A stretch of DNA of 64,000 nucleotides from Fibrisoma limi BUZ 3 (GCF_000296815.2 NZ_CAIT01000009.1:744001-808000); one strand, 5' to 3'. Shown: positions 35,581-44,819, counted from the first letter of the stretch. Numbers and translations are program-made. The notes: a model not told the origin generated them from the sequence alone.

Positions 35581-36066
35581 ATGTCTGTACTCATTCCCAA
35601 TACAATCCGGTTTACCGGCCGCATCTGGATCGATGCCAATGATACCCGCCTGTTAGGGCCTGGGCGTATTGAACTATTGGAAAAAATAAAGGAGCATGGC
35701 TCTATCTCAAAAGCGGCACGAGCCATGAACATGTCATACCGAAAAGCCTGGCGGCTCATCGATGAACTGAACCAGTTTTGCCTGACGCCGGCTGTATTGA
35801 CTCAGAAAGGGGGCGAAAAAGGGGGAGGAGCCGAGGTGACCGCTACCGGCGACGCCTTAATTATGTACTATCGGGGTCTCGAAAAGCGATTTGCAGATTT
35901 CATGGAGCAGGAAAGGCGGGCCTTTGTTTTGTTAGTCAGAACAGGCGTTATATCTTCGCATACATATCGCCTTTGGCTGCTCAACTTTCCTGTATGGCTC
36001 CACCGCTACGTATCCTGCTTACTGGTTTTCTTGGACTACCCCAGGTTCTGCTTGGCCAGTTGGTGA
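35581..36066 (+). CDS. ModE-like winged-helix regulator
   Basis: Start at the ATG at 35581 (MSVLIPNTIRFTGRIWIDAN), 161 aa. The first ~110 residues match the ModE N-terminal DNA-binding domain: LLGPGRIELLEKIKEHGSIS, KAARAMNMSYRKAWRLIDEL, then a Gly-rich turn QKGGEKGGGAEVTATGDAL and the helix YYRGLEKRFADFMEQERR. The C-terminal molybdate-binding (TOBE) domains are absent. After residue ~120 there is a 40-residue hydrophobic tail that overlaps the next gene by 73 bases and resembles nothing in ModE; a one-base frameshift would end the protein normally at about 35947. It is probably a regulator of the two genes downstream. Confidence 0.75.
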   Translation: MSVLIPNTIRFTGRIWIDANDTRLLGPGRIELLEKIKEHGSISKAARAMNMSYRKAWRLIDELNQFCLTPAVLTQKGGEKGGGAEVTATGDALIMYYRGLEKRFADFMEQERRAFVLLVRTGVISSHTYRLWLLNFPVWLHRYVSCLLVFLDYPRFCLASW

Positions 36067-37985
36067 GTAATGATACCAGTCAGTTTCACAACCGGGTTTT
36101 CCGGCTGGGTGAGGTCACTGTCAGCGGACAACGCAGCACCGATTCGGTCAGCCAGGCAACGATTCGGCATATAGAAGCCTTCAACCGGACGGACGCGGCC
36201 CGCGCCCTCAGTCTGCTGCCCGGCGTAACGCTGGCGAGTGTAGGAGCCCGCAACGAATCAGTGGTTTTTGTGCGGGGGTTCGATTTGCGGCAGGTACCAG
36301 TCTTCATCGATGGCGTTCCGGTTTACGTACCATACGACGGCTACGTTGATCTGGCCCGCTTCACAACGTTCGACCTGTCTGAAATTAACGTATCCAAAGG
36401 GTTTACCTCCGTCGTGTACGGCCCGAATACCCTGGGCGGAGCGATTAATCTCGTGTCGCGCCGACCCCAGCAGCGCCTGGAATTCGACGGGCGGGCGGGC
36501 TTGCTCAGCGGACGCGGTCACCGCCTGAATCTGAATATCGGCTCCAACCTGGGAAAGTTCTATGTACAGGGCTCGGCTTCGCAGTTCAAGCAATCGACGT
36601 TCCCTCTATCGGCTGATTTTACACCTAAACCGCTGGAAGACGGCGGTGATCGGGACAATGCATTCCGGGATGATGTGAAATACACGCTGAAGGCTGGTTT
36701 TACGCCCAATGCCACGGATGAATACGCCATCAGCTATGTAAACCAGCAGGGGGCTAAAGGTACCCCACCCTACGTAGGCAGCGATCCGTTGCAGCGAGCC
36801 CGTTTCTGGCGGTGGCCCTATTGGGATAAAGAAAGCTGGTACTTTATCTCCCGAACGGCATTAAGCACCAATAGTTACGTAAAAGCGCGGTTGTACTACG
36901 ACCGGTTCAAGAACCGGCTGGATGCCTACGACGATGCTACGTACACGACCCAACGGCGGCCGTCGTCGTTCCAGAGTTTTTACAACGACGATACGTACGG
37001 CGGTTTGATTGAGTATGGCAATCAACTCACAAAGCAACATAGCCTGCGGGCATCGATCCATTACAAGCAGGATCGGCACCGCGAAAACAACGCCGGTGAA
37101 CCCGTTCGAACGTTTATCGACAATACGATGTCGATTGGCCTGGAAGATGTGTTTTCGCTGGGTAAAGGCTGGTCGCTGGTTCCGGGCATCAGCCTGAACA
37201 CCCGGAATAACCTGCGGGCCGAAAATTATGACAGCAATACGAAGCGTGTTACAGACTTTGCGGATAATGATAGCCAGGCCTTCAACGGACAATTGGGCCT
37301 GTTCTACGCACCAACCCAATTCCGGCAGCTAAGCCTGACGGCAGCCCGCCAGACGCGTTTTGCCACCATTAAAGACCGCTATTCTTTCCGGCTGGGAGCG
37401 GCCATTCCAAATCCGGATCTGAAAGCCGAATCAGCCCTGCACTACGAACTGGCGTATGGCGACCGGATTGCCCGGCTGCTTCAGGTGAAGGCCAGTGTGT
37501 TCTACAGCCGGATCACGGATGTTATTCAGCAGGTGAACAACGTACAACCCAACATTTTTCAGCTACAGAACACCGGCGAAGCTGAATTTTACGGCGCTGA
37601 ATTGTCGATGAACGTACCGATTTCTACCGCTTTCCAAACCGGGGTTCAATACAGCTACCTGGAGCGGAAAAACCTGAGCAACCCGACGATTCAGTTCATT
37701 GACGTACCCAACCATAAACTCCTCCTTTACGCCGTGGTGCAACCCATTCGCCGGGTATCGCTGGTCGGTAGTCTCGACTACAACTCTGCCCGATACAGCA
37801 CCAGCTACGGCATTCGGGCTGCGGCTTACACGCTTGTCAATGCACGGGCGTCTGTGCAGTTGATCCGCTACGTGGCCATCGAAGGGGGTGTCAACAACCT
37901 GTTCGACCGGAACTACGCCCTGGTTGAAGGCTTTCCGGAAGCGGGTCGAAACTATTTTGTCAATCTGGTCATCACTAAACGATAA
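35994..37985 (+). CDS. TonB-dependent outer-membrane receptor
   Basis: A 663-aa receptor from the ATG at 35994 (MAPPLRILLTGFLGLPQVLL), with a signal peptide ending near VLLGQ. A plug domain follows (VTVSGQRSTDSVSQATIRHIE, VVFVRGFDLRQVPVFIDGVP, VVYGPNTLGGAINLVSRRP) and then a 22-strand-type barrel ending in EAGRNYFVNLVITKR with a C-terminal aromatic-rich strand. No carboxypeptidase-like SusC domain is present. It imports a scarce metal complex or cofactor using TonB energy. The neighbouring ModE-like regulator and molybdopterin-oxidoreductase-domain protein suggest molybdate or a related oxyanion or cofactor; that is inference. Confidence 0.88.
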   Translation: MAPPLRILLTGFLGLPQVLLGQLVSNDTSQFHNRVFRLGEVTVSGQRSTDSVSQATIRHIEAFNRTDAARALSLLPGVTLASVGARNESVVFVRGFDLRQVPVFIDGVPVYVPYDGYVDLARFTTFDLSEINVSKGFTSVVYGPNTLGGAINLVSRRPQQRLEFDGRAGLLSGRGHRLNLNIGSNLGKFYVQGSASQFKQSTFPLSADFTPKPLEDGGDRDNAFRDDVKYTLKAGFTPNATDEYAISYVNQQGAKGTPPYVGSDPLQRARFWRWPYWDKESWYFISRTALSTNSYVKARLYYDRFKNRLDAYDDATYTTQRRPSSFQSFYNDDTYGGLIEYGNQLTKQHSLRASIHYKQDRHRENNAGEPVRTFIDNTMSIGLEDVFSLGKGWSLVPGISLNTRNNLRAENYDSNTKRVTDFADNDSQAFNGQLGLFYAPTQFRQLSLTAARQTRFATIKDRYSFRLGAAIPNPDLKAESALHYELAYGDRIARLLQVKASVFYSRITDVIQQVNNVQPNIFQLQNTGEAEFYGAELSMNVPISTAFQTGVQYSYLERKNLSNPTIQFIDVPNHKLLLYAVVQPIRRVSLVGSLDYNSARYSTSYGIRAAAYTLVNARASVQLIRYVAIEGGVNNLFDRNYALVEGFPEAGRNYFVNLVITKR

Positions 37986-38008
37986 GTCTAAGCCCATTTC
38001 TACAATCC

Positions 38009-38506
38009 ATGAGCATCCATCCCCTTTTCACCCGGCTTTTTGTTCTGGTAGCCTTCACAGTTGCAGCGATTACGGTACAGGCTCAGGCCACGCTGACCGT
38101 CCAGGGCGAAGTTGAGAAACCCCTGACATTACAGGCCGCTGAGCTGGCAGCCATGCCGCACGTGGACGTAACGGCCAAGGATCATGATGAGAAAAAACAC
38201 CGCTTTTCAGGCGTTCCATTGGTGGATGTGTTGCGGCAGGCCGGGGTTACGCTTGGAGGCAAGCTGCGGGGACCAAACCTGGGCAAATACGTACTGTTGA
38301 CGGCAGCCGACGGCTATCAGGTTGTTTTTGCGTTGCCGGAATTAGACCCGGAATTTACGGATCGCCAGATTCTGCTGGTCGATAAGATGGATGGTAAACC
38401 GCTACCCACCGACGCAGGGCCGTTCCGCATTGTCGTTCCCGACGAGAAAAAGCACGCCCGCTGGATTCGGCAGGTTACCGCAATTCGGGTGAATAAAGCC
38501 AACTGA
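38009..38506 (+). CDS. Small exported molybdopterin-oxidoreductase-domain protein
   Basis: A 165-aa protein with a signal peptide (FVLVAFTVAAITVQAQ). It resembles the sulfite-oxidase-type Mo-binding domain (Oxidored_molyb): TLTVQGEVEKPLTLQAAELA, the FSGVPLVDVLRQAGV segment, YVLLTAADGYQVVFALPELD, and GPFRIVVPDEKKHARWIRQV. The Cys ligand of Mo found in true sulfite oxidases is not visible, so a catalytic molybdopterin site is doubtful; a binding role is possible. It lies 23 bases after the TonB receptor and probably shares its transcript. Confidence 0.75.
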   Translation: MSIHPLFTRLFVLVAFTVAAITVQAQATLTVQGEVEKPLTLQAAELAAMPHVDVTAKDHDEKKHRFSGVPLVDVLRQAGVTLGGKLRGPNLGKYVLLTAADGYQVVFALPELDPEFTDRQILLVDKMDGKPLPTDAGPFRIVVPDEKKHARWIRQVTAIRVNKAN

Positions 38507-38654
38507 TTGGCTTTGCCAAAGATAAAATAGCACCTCTGCTCCCACTCCCTAAAAACACCTGCCTTCCAGTAAATTACCAGAGTGTATCTATTGGGTTAGC
38601 CAATTGGTAGACGCAACTTTAGTTACCGTTGCCGTTCTATCCAATTAGCTAGTT

Positions 38655-41600
38655 ATGAAGATATTATCTATTCTTTTTATTTGCACTGCCCTCCTTTTGG
38701 CTGGCTGGTCAACAGCCGTTGCGCAATCAGGTAACCCTCGGTTCAGTTGCAAAACGGACGATACCCAGCTAACCCCCGCCATGATTCAGCTTATGCAGGG
38801 GCTGAGTCGCGACACGGCTTCGGGCCGCCGGCCGATTGGCCCCCGACAGGAAGCATTCGTGGCGGTTGATGTTGACAACGAATTATACCGACTTTTTGGG
38901 GGCGATGTTCCGGAGATCAAACGATACGTTTACCAGACCATTCAGGCAGCTTCTGCCGTTTTTGAGCGCGAACTAAATATTAAGCTGACCGTCAGCTATT
39001 TCCGAATCTGGGACACAACGGACCCGTATACAAAGCGGGATGACCTGAGTCTGCACCTGGCCGACATGAACAAATGGTGGCAGCAGAATCTAGCCTCCGT
39101 ACCCCGCGATTTCATTCTGGGCTACTCAGCCAAAGAAGATCCGCAGGCATCGGGCATTGCCTATCTCAACGGCACCAGTTTTTCCGAAGCGGCCGTTGTC
39201 GGGTACCACCACCCGGGAGCCACCGATCGTAGCATAACCATCATCCATGAGATTGGGCACGTAATGGGGTCACCCCATACAAACAACTGCAACTGGCCCG
39301 GCGGACCGATTGATTTCTGCGGCTCCGTCGAAGGTTCCTGTTATACGGGCCCAGTTACTCCCCGCATTGGTACCGTGATGAGTACGTGTCAGACCGTCGG
39401 TAACGGCAAGCAGGAGGCCACGTTTGCCCCATTTTGCATTGCCCTGATCCGGAAAAATTCCGATGCTGCCTTATCCGACCAGACAATCGGCCAGGCACCA
39501 GCCGTGCCAACGGGTGTTGCTGACGTAACCGCCCAGCGCCCTGACCCCAACCTCGAATGGACTATTACGCCCAGGGCCGAGCAGTATCGATTTCAACTGG
39601 CAACGTCGGCTACGTTTGCAGACGGCATCGTAATGGACACCCTGCTGGCTTTCCCACTGTTGCAGCTCAGCAACGTACAAAACCGGACGTATTTCTGGCG
39701 CGTCAAATCAATTAATACGCAGGGTGAGAGTAACTGGACGGCCGCAGCTCAACTGACTGTTACGGCTTCGCCGACGCTCCGCCCGCCCAGCCAAAGGTTT
39801 CCCGCAGCCAATGCCAGGATGGTTCGTAATGCTGTGGTAAACTGGTTTCCGGCCGAAGAGGCAACCAGCTACGTACTGCAAGCCAACTACAGCCCGACTT
39901 TTACCAGCCCGGTCTATTCAAAAACCCTGGCTGCTTCGGCTATGGGGCAGGACTTTACGCAGGATAATTTCGGAACCTGCGCCAACTGTCAGATTTTCTG
40001 GCGCATCAAAAGTACCAACGGCGGCACCGAAAGCGCGTGGTCACCGATACGGTCTTTCGTAAAAGCGCCACAGGTTACGTCGGTCTGGCCCGCAGCCAAC
40101 CGGGCTACGGCCGTAAAGCATCAGTTGGGTATCCCGATTTCCTGGTTTGAGACCAGCGAAGAAGCCAGTACGTCGACCGTTCAACTGGCCACAAATCCCG
40201 ATTTTACGAACCCGATCTTTACGAAAAGCCTCACCTATAACCAACTGAACGAACCTTCAATCCGAACGCACCTGGTTGTAATGGCCGACTCGTTGCAGCC
40301 AAACAGAACGTATTACTTTCGGATTAGGGTCAAAAACCTCGAAACGGGTTACGAAAGCCCCTGGACAACCAGTTCGTTTCAGACCGGACCCGACAACCGG
40401 CGGTGGGCGTATGCCAACCCGGCCAACACCGCCCTACCTATGACTGGCCTGAATAATCTCGCGTTTGATGCTGCCGGCACGGCGTACGTTGCGTCAGAGC
40501 AGGGATTATACCGCAGTTCAAACGGTCGGCAGTGGTCAGCCGTTACTACCGACAATGTTCCGCCAAACATAGCAGCCATTGCCGTCAACGCTAAGAATCA
40601 GGCGTATCTGTTAGCCAACTCGGGTGTTTACCGTCAGACGGGCAGCACCTGGGAACGAATCCCAAATCCGACCGGCACGCCATTACTGACAGGTCAGCTA
40701 CTGGTTGATGGCAATGGGGTTGTGTACGTTATAGCCAGCCGGGCGGTCTATCGCTACAATGGCAACCAGTGGGCCGCTTACACCCAACCTACCCTGCCGA
40801 ATTCGTCTATCGGAGAAGCCGTGCTGGATGCCAACAACCACCTATGGCTTACCTACGGACCCAAAATCGGCCTCGGCCATTTTGATGGATCGAAATGGGA
40901 AGTTCTGACGACATTACCCATTGAAACTCCGTATTCCATCACGGTCGACCGAACCGGCCAGAGTGTAATTGTTGGAGGGGTAAACGGGATAGCACGGCTG
41001 AACCTGGCTGATCAGAGCTGGACCCGCGTTACGTCCAGAGAAATAACCGGCTTCGACAACCGAATCTTTACCCAGATCCGGTTCAACGCCAAAAACAATC
41101 CGGTAGTCCTGTCGTCGGATGCCTTTTACTGGTTTGATGGACAAAGCTGGCTGACCGACAACTTTTTAAGCCTTGGCAACCAGAGCACCAGTATGCACAT
41201 CGGTCCGGACGATCGGATCTGGCTACTGAACAACAGTCATGGACTGAGCCAGTACGAAACCCGCACCATCGTATCCATAGTGGCTAAAACGAATTACTGC
41301 CCCGGCGATGCCATGCAGGTTACGTTCACCCCTACTTTTACCCCCAAGTCGAATGTAAAGTACCGCGCTGAACTCTCCGATCCGACCGGCGTTCAGTTCT
41401 TCCCCGTCGTTAGTTCGGTTGAAAGCGGCACCGCCACCGTACGGATTCCCGCCACTCAATCAAACGGTACCCGCTACAAGGTGCGACTTATTGCCGAACA
41501 GGACGGGATTGACATCTACGGCGACGAAAGCCTGAATTTCATCATTTATCCCATTCCGAGGGCGGGCGTAACGCCCAGTCCAACGGCGGCCGTTTGCGCC

Positions 41601-42305
41601 GGATCGGTACTTACGCTAAAGGCCGATGCCGACATAGCTGCTACGTTGCAGTGGAGTAAAGACGGCGCAGCCATCACGGGGGCCACAATGGAGAGTCTGA
41701 CGGTTAATCAGGCCGGCAGCTATACCGTATCGGTGCTGCTTGACGGTTGCCGGGCTACCTCTCCCCCGGTCGCCGTTACGGTGAAAGAAGGGATCACGGC
41801 TACCATCACCCCGCAGGGACCGACGCGCGTGTTTGTTCCTAATACGGTTGGCTTAGTTGCCAATGGCGGCAGTGGCTATGCCTATCAATGGTTTAAGGAT
41901 GGAGCCGCCGTGACGGGTGCTACCAGCGTCAGTTACGCAGCCCCACAAACGGGCCAGTATAGTGTGCTGGTGACAGCGCCCAACGGTTGTACAGCCACCG
42001 CCACGGCCGTACAGGTTACCATTGACCTGGTTCTGGCTATTGATCCGACATTGAGCAACCTTGGCAACTGGTCAATAAGCCCTAATCCCGTAGAGCGCAC
42101 CTGCACCGTTACGTTTCCTTCGGGCGTGGCAGGTGCGATTACACTAACCTTGGTCGATGCAACCGGACGCGCCATTCAACACAAAACGGTAGCGGCTGGT
42201 CAGCGGAAAGCGGATCTCAACGTAGGTGAACTTCCGCCGGGAACGTACATCCTGCGGATCTCAACAGACCAGACGGAATCTTATAAGCGACTGTTGAAGC
42301 AATGA
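38655..42305 (+). CDS. Giant T9SS-exported zinc metalloprotease
   Basis: A 1216-aa secreted protein. After a signal peptide (LLLAGWSTAVAQS) there is a reprolysin-like (M12-type) protease domain with the metzincin motif TIIHEIGHVMGSPHTNNC, i.e. HExxHxxGxxH, and a downstream Met in GTVMSTCQ (Met turn). Several fibronectin type III-like modules follow (TYFWRVKSINTQGESNW). Then comes a beta-propeller-like repeat section (GLYRSSNGRQWSAV, GVYRQTGSTWERI, AVYRYNGNQWAAY), Ig-like domains (QWSKDGAAITGA, QWFKDGAAVTGA) and a T9SS type A sorting domain ending in GTYILRISTDQTESYKRLL. It is probably a cell-surface or released protease. Confidence 0.87.
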   Translation: MKILSILFICTALLLAGWSTAVAQSGNPRFSCKTDDTQLTPAMIQLMQGLSRDTASGRRPIGPRQEAFVAVDVDNELYRLFGGDVPEIKRYVYQTIQAASAVFERELNIKLTVSYFRIWDTTDPYTKRDDLSLHLADMNKWWQQNLASVPRDFILGYSAKEDPQASGIAYLNGTSFSEAAVVGYHHPGATDRSITIIHEIGHVMGSPHTNNCNWPGGPIDFCGSVEGSCYTGPVTPRIGTVMSTCQTVGNGKQEATFAPFCIALIRKNSDAALSDQTIGQAPAVPTGVADVTAQRPDPNLEWTITPRAEQYRFQLATSATFADGIVMDTLLAFPLLQLSNVQNRTYFWRVKSINTQGESNWTAAAQLTVTASPTLRPPSQRFPAANARMVRNAVVNWFPAEEATSYVLQANYSPTFTSPVYSKTLAASAMGQDFTQDNFGTCANCQIFWRIKSTNGGTESAWSPIRSFVKAPQVTSVWPAANRATAVKHQLGIPISWFETSEEASTSTVQLATNPDFTNPIFTKSLTYNQLNEPSIRTHLVVMADSLQPNRTYYFRIRVKNLETGYESPWTTSSFQTGPDNRRWAYANPANTALPMTGLNNLAFDAAGTAYVASEQGLYRSSNGRQWSAVTTDNVPPNIAAIAVNAKNQAYLLANSGVYRQTGSTWERIPNPTGTPLLTGQLLVDGNGVVYVIASRAVYRYNGNQWAAYTQPTLPNSSIGEAVLDANNHLWLTYGPKIGLGHFDGSKWEVLTTLPIETPYSITVDRTGQSVIVGGVNGIARLNLADQSWTRVTSREITGFDNRIFTQIRFNAKNNPVVLSSDAFYWFDGQSWLTDNFLSLGNQSTSMHIGPDDRIWLLNNSHGLSQYETRTIVSIVAKTNYCPGDAMQVTFTPTFTPKSNVKYRAELSDPTGVQFFPVVSSVESGTATVRIPATQSNGTRYKVRLIAEQDGIDIYGDESLNFIIYPIPRAGVTPSPTAAVCAGSVLTLKADADIAATLQWSKDGAAITGATMESLTVNQAGSYTVSVLLDGCRATSPPVAVTVKEGITATITPQGPTRVFVPNTVGLVANGGSGYAYQWFKDGAAVTGATSVSYAAPQTGQYSVLVTAPNGCTATATAVQVTIDLVLAIDPTLSNLGNWSISPNPVERTCTVTFPSGVAGAITLTLVDATGRAIQHKTVAAGQRKADLNVGELPPGTYILRISTDQTESYKRLLKQ

Positions 42306-42317
42306 ACCGCCGGGGAT

Positions 42318-43916
42318 CTACCAACCACTGATGAATTGCAGCAGGTAGTCCGGTTTAAGGAAAAAAAGTATAATCGGGACGACAAGCGCCAACGACAGCC
42401 ACACCGCAACGCGGGGTAACGGCTGAACGGCCGGATCGTGTTCGGCTATTCTCGAACGGAAAAAGAGCAGAAACGGAATCTTCAGGTAATACGCCAGGGA
42501 GACGATGGCGTTCAGCAGCCCCAGTACGAACAGGGCCAGCAACCAGCCGTTTCCGGACTGCTGCCAGGCGTCGTATAAAGCCGAGAAAGAAAGCAGCTTG
42601 GCCGTGAAGCCAACCGTTGGAGGCAAGCCGGTCAGCGCCAGCATAACAACCGTAAGAGCAACCGAAAGCAGCGGCTGGGAAGCGCCCAGCCCGGCAAACT
42701 GGCTGATCGTCAGGCTACCGCCGTTTTGGTGAGCCAACAGATCAATTAAAAAGAAGGCCGCCAGCGGAATAAACAGGTACGTACCGACATAGAACGTAGC
42801 GGCTTCAAACCCGGTTTCGCTCAGTGCCACTACCCCAACGAGCAGGAACCCGGCCTGCGCGATGGTTGAATACGCCAGCAGGCGTTTGGCGTCGGTTTGC
42901 CAGAGAGCCGACAGGTTGCCCAACGTAATGCCGGCCAGGGCCAGTACGGCAAGGGGTGTTTGCAAAGTCAGCAGCGACGCTCCACCTTCGGTTGGCTCCA
43001 TAGGAAGCGTGGTAACCACCCGCATGATTACCAGCAAGGCAGCCGCTTTCGGCCCGACCGAAAAGAACGCGGCTACCGGTACCGGCGCAGCCTGGTATGC
43101 ATCGGGCGTCCAGATGTGAAACGGCACCCCTGATAACTTGAATAACAATCCCGCCAGCGTAAGCAGGCTCGCCACCGCTACTACGGCCGGCTCGTTCTGC
43201 GTCAGACCAACGCCAAATGCATCAGCGGTGATGTCGAGCGTACCGGTGATGCCGTACAGCAGCGACATGCCGTACAGCATCACGGCCGAGCTGACCGCCC
43301 CGAATAGCAGGTATTTTATTCCTCCCTCCGATGCGCTACGGTCGGCGGTCAGGGCAGTCAGGAGGTAAGAACAGATAGAAACTAACTCGATACTGAGATA
43401 GATCGAGAGCAGGTTCACCGACATAGTCATCAGGAACAGGCCCAGTACTGTAGCGACCAGAAGCGAGTACCATTCAATAGGCAACCGTGTAGACCGCTCT
43501 CCCCCCCTTTCTCCTACCCTAACAGAAGGGAGCGTCTTCATAGAGGAGCCCCCCCTCTCCTCGCCGAGGAGAAGGGCCGGGGGTGAGGTAGAATCCCGGG
43601 ACGTCGCCCATTCAAAACCAACTACCAGCGCGGCTCCCAGCGTTATCAGCACTTGAAAAAAAACAGCCTGACTGTCGATAAAGAGTAACCGAAGAAACAG
43701 AAAACCACGCGTCGGCAGCAGCACCGCCCACAGCCCGGCTATGACAAGAGCCACAAGACTCAAACCCGCCAGCCATTGACGGACTCGACCGGCTGAACGC
43801 TTACGGACCAGCAGTTCGGCAATCAGTAGCCCGCAGAAAGCGATGGATAGCCAGATAACTGGCCCAAAGCCACCAAGGCTGCTTAGTATATCCTGAAGTT
43901 GTTCGCTTAACGACAA
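42318..43916 (-). CDS. nuoN: NADH-quinone oxidoreductase subunit N, with in-frame insertion
   Basis: An antiporter-like proton-pumping membrane subunit of complex I, 532 aa, with about 14 hydrophobic helices. Diagnostic segments are GGIKYLLFGAVSSAVMLYG, FKLSGVPFHIWTPDAYQAAP and SVGPKAAALLVIMRVV. The frame starts at TTG 43916 (no ATG is in frame). Residues ~106-144 (SRDSTSPPALLLGEERGGSS and the following charged segment) are a low-complexity insertion encoded by a palindromic GC-rich element, absent from normal NuoN; they fall in a loop. The rest of the nuo operon is not next to it: terC lies upstream. A TATCTTTG -7 box precedes it. Confidence 0.85.
   Translation of the reverse strand: MSLSEQLQDILSSLGGFGPVIWLSIAFCGLLIAELLVRKRSAGRVRQWLAGLSLVALVIAGLWAVLLPTRGFLFLRLLFIDSQAVFFQVLITLGAALVVGFEWATSRDSTSPPALLLGEERGGSSMKTLPSVRVGERGGERSTRLPIEWYSLLVATVLGLFLMTMSVNLLSIYLSIELVSICSYLLTALTADRSASEGGIKYLLFGAVSSAVMLYGMSLLYGITGTLDITADAFGVGLTQNEPAVVAVASLLTLAGLLFKLSGVPFHIWTPDAYQAAPVPVAAFFSVGPKAAALLVIMRVVTTLPMEPTEGGASLLTLQTPLAVLALAGITLGNLSALWQTDAKRLLAYSTIAQAGFLLVGVVALSETGFEAATFYVGTYLFIPLAAFFLIDLLAHQNGGSLTISQFAGLGASQPLLSVALTVVMLALTGLPPTVGFTAKLLSFSALYDAWQQSGNGWLLALFVLGLLNAIVSLAYYLKIPFLLFFRSRIAEHDPAVQPLPRVAVWLSLALVVPIILFFLKPDYLLQFISGW
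43485..43601. repeat. GC-rich palindromic element inserted in nuoN
   Basis: About 117 bases encoding ~39 residues not expected in NuoN. The core TCTCCTCG-C-CGAGGAGA (43556-43572) is a palindrome with one central base, flanked by C- and G-rich runs (for example CCCCCCTTTCTCC). The unit size is a multiple of three, so the frame is preserved. No second copy is seen in the window. Confidence 0.65.
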
Positions 43917-43947
43917 AATGATGAAAATTAATCAATGAGTCTGTCGG

Positions 43948-43955
43948 CAAAGATA
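43948..43955 (-). promoter_or_regulatory. -7 box upstream of nuoN
   Basis: On the minus strand this reads TATCTTTG, a perfect TAnnTTTG match, 32 bases before the TTG start. No TTG -33 element at 19-20 bases was found. It is flanked by an inverted repeat, TGAGTCTGT (43936-43944) and ACAGACTCA (43966-43974), which may be an operator or terC terminator. Confidence 0.45.
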
Positions 43956-44006
43956 CAATCTACCAACAGACTCACTCATGCCAGCCAGCAACCTGTTTTG
44001 GCCACT

Positions 44007-44819
44007 TTAAAGAATACCGTCCTGCTGAGGTTGCCCTTCGTAACCCCGCAGTTGAACAGGCTCCTGCGTCCTGCGCAGCCGTATGTTCAGAAATTCTACG
44101 AGCAGCGAGAACGCAATGGCAAAGTACAGGTACCCTTTCGGGACGGACCCGATAGGCTGATTGAAGATAACGACCTCCGAAAGGTGCGCGCCCTCAGCCA
44201 CCAGCATAAAACCGATCATGATCAGGAAAGCCAGTCCCAGCATCTGAATAGTCGGGTGTTCGTTGACAAACCGGCCGACGGGCCCGGCAAAGAACATCAT
44301 AATCAGAATCGACAGCACCACGGCAATCATCATGACCGTAACGTTCTGCGTCAGGCCTATAGCCGTCAGGATGGAGTCAATCGAAAAGACGATATTGGTG
44401 AGCGCAATCTGGGTTACGACACTGGAAATCGTCGCTTTGCCTTTCGTTGCCGCTCCGGTGTGTTCGTCGGATGCGCCCTCCAGTTTATGGTGAATTTCAG
44501 ACGTAGCTTTATAAAGCAGAAACAGACCACCGGCAAACAAAATCAGGCTCTGGCCGGTGAAAGCCGCCTGAAACCAGCCGGCGTCGAGGTGTGTGAAGGG
44601 CTTACTGAGCGAAATAACGAACGAAATGGCTAACAGAAGCGCTAACCGGAACGCCATAGCCAGAATCAACCCGATATTTCGAGCTTTTGCCTGATCTTGC
44701 CGGGCCAGTTTGTTGGCAGCAATGGAAATGAAGATGATGTTGTCGATACCCAGAACTATCTCCAGAAAGGTCAGGGTAAGAAGGCTGATGATGGATTGGG
44801 CAGTAAAAAGCTCGCTCAT
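44007..44819 (-). CDS. TerC-family membrane protein
   Basis: A 270-aa integral membrane protein of the TerC/Alx family, linked to metal (manganese) export or tellurite resistance in other bacteria. The hallmark LEIVLGIDNIIFISIAANKL is near the N-terminus and the second acidic motif ALTNIVFSIDSILTAIGLT is in the middle; Asp residues of both are likely metal ligands. About seven hydrophobic helices are present. A charged loop lies at residues ~112-130. The C-terminus is soluble. It lies on the same strand upstream of nuoN with a 90-base gap. Confidence 0.88.
   Translation of the reverse strand: MSELFTAQSIISLLTLTFLEIVLGIDNIIFISIAANKLARQDQAKARNIGLILAMAFRLALLLAISFVISLSKPFTHLDAGWFQAAFTGQSLILFAGGLFLLYKATSEIHHKLEGASDEHTGAATKGKATISSVVTQIALTNIVFSIDSILTAIGLTQNVTVMMIAVVLSILIMMFFAGPVGRFVNEHPTIQMLGLAFLIMIGFMLVAEGAHLSEVVIFNQPIGSVPKGYLYFAIAFSLLVEFLNIRLRRTQEPVQLRGYEGQPQQDGIL

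Noticed and set aside
36041-36062. Another REP-like CTTGGCCAG inside the TonB receptor
   Set aside because: It lacks the complementary arm and only matches a few bases; it looks like chance.
38594-38622. tRNA D-arm-like sequence TAGCCAATTGGTAGACGC
   Set aside because: The T-arm (GGTTCGAATCC-like) and acceptor stem are missing, so no tRNA can fold here.
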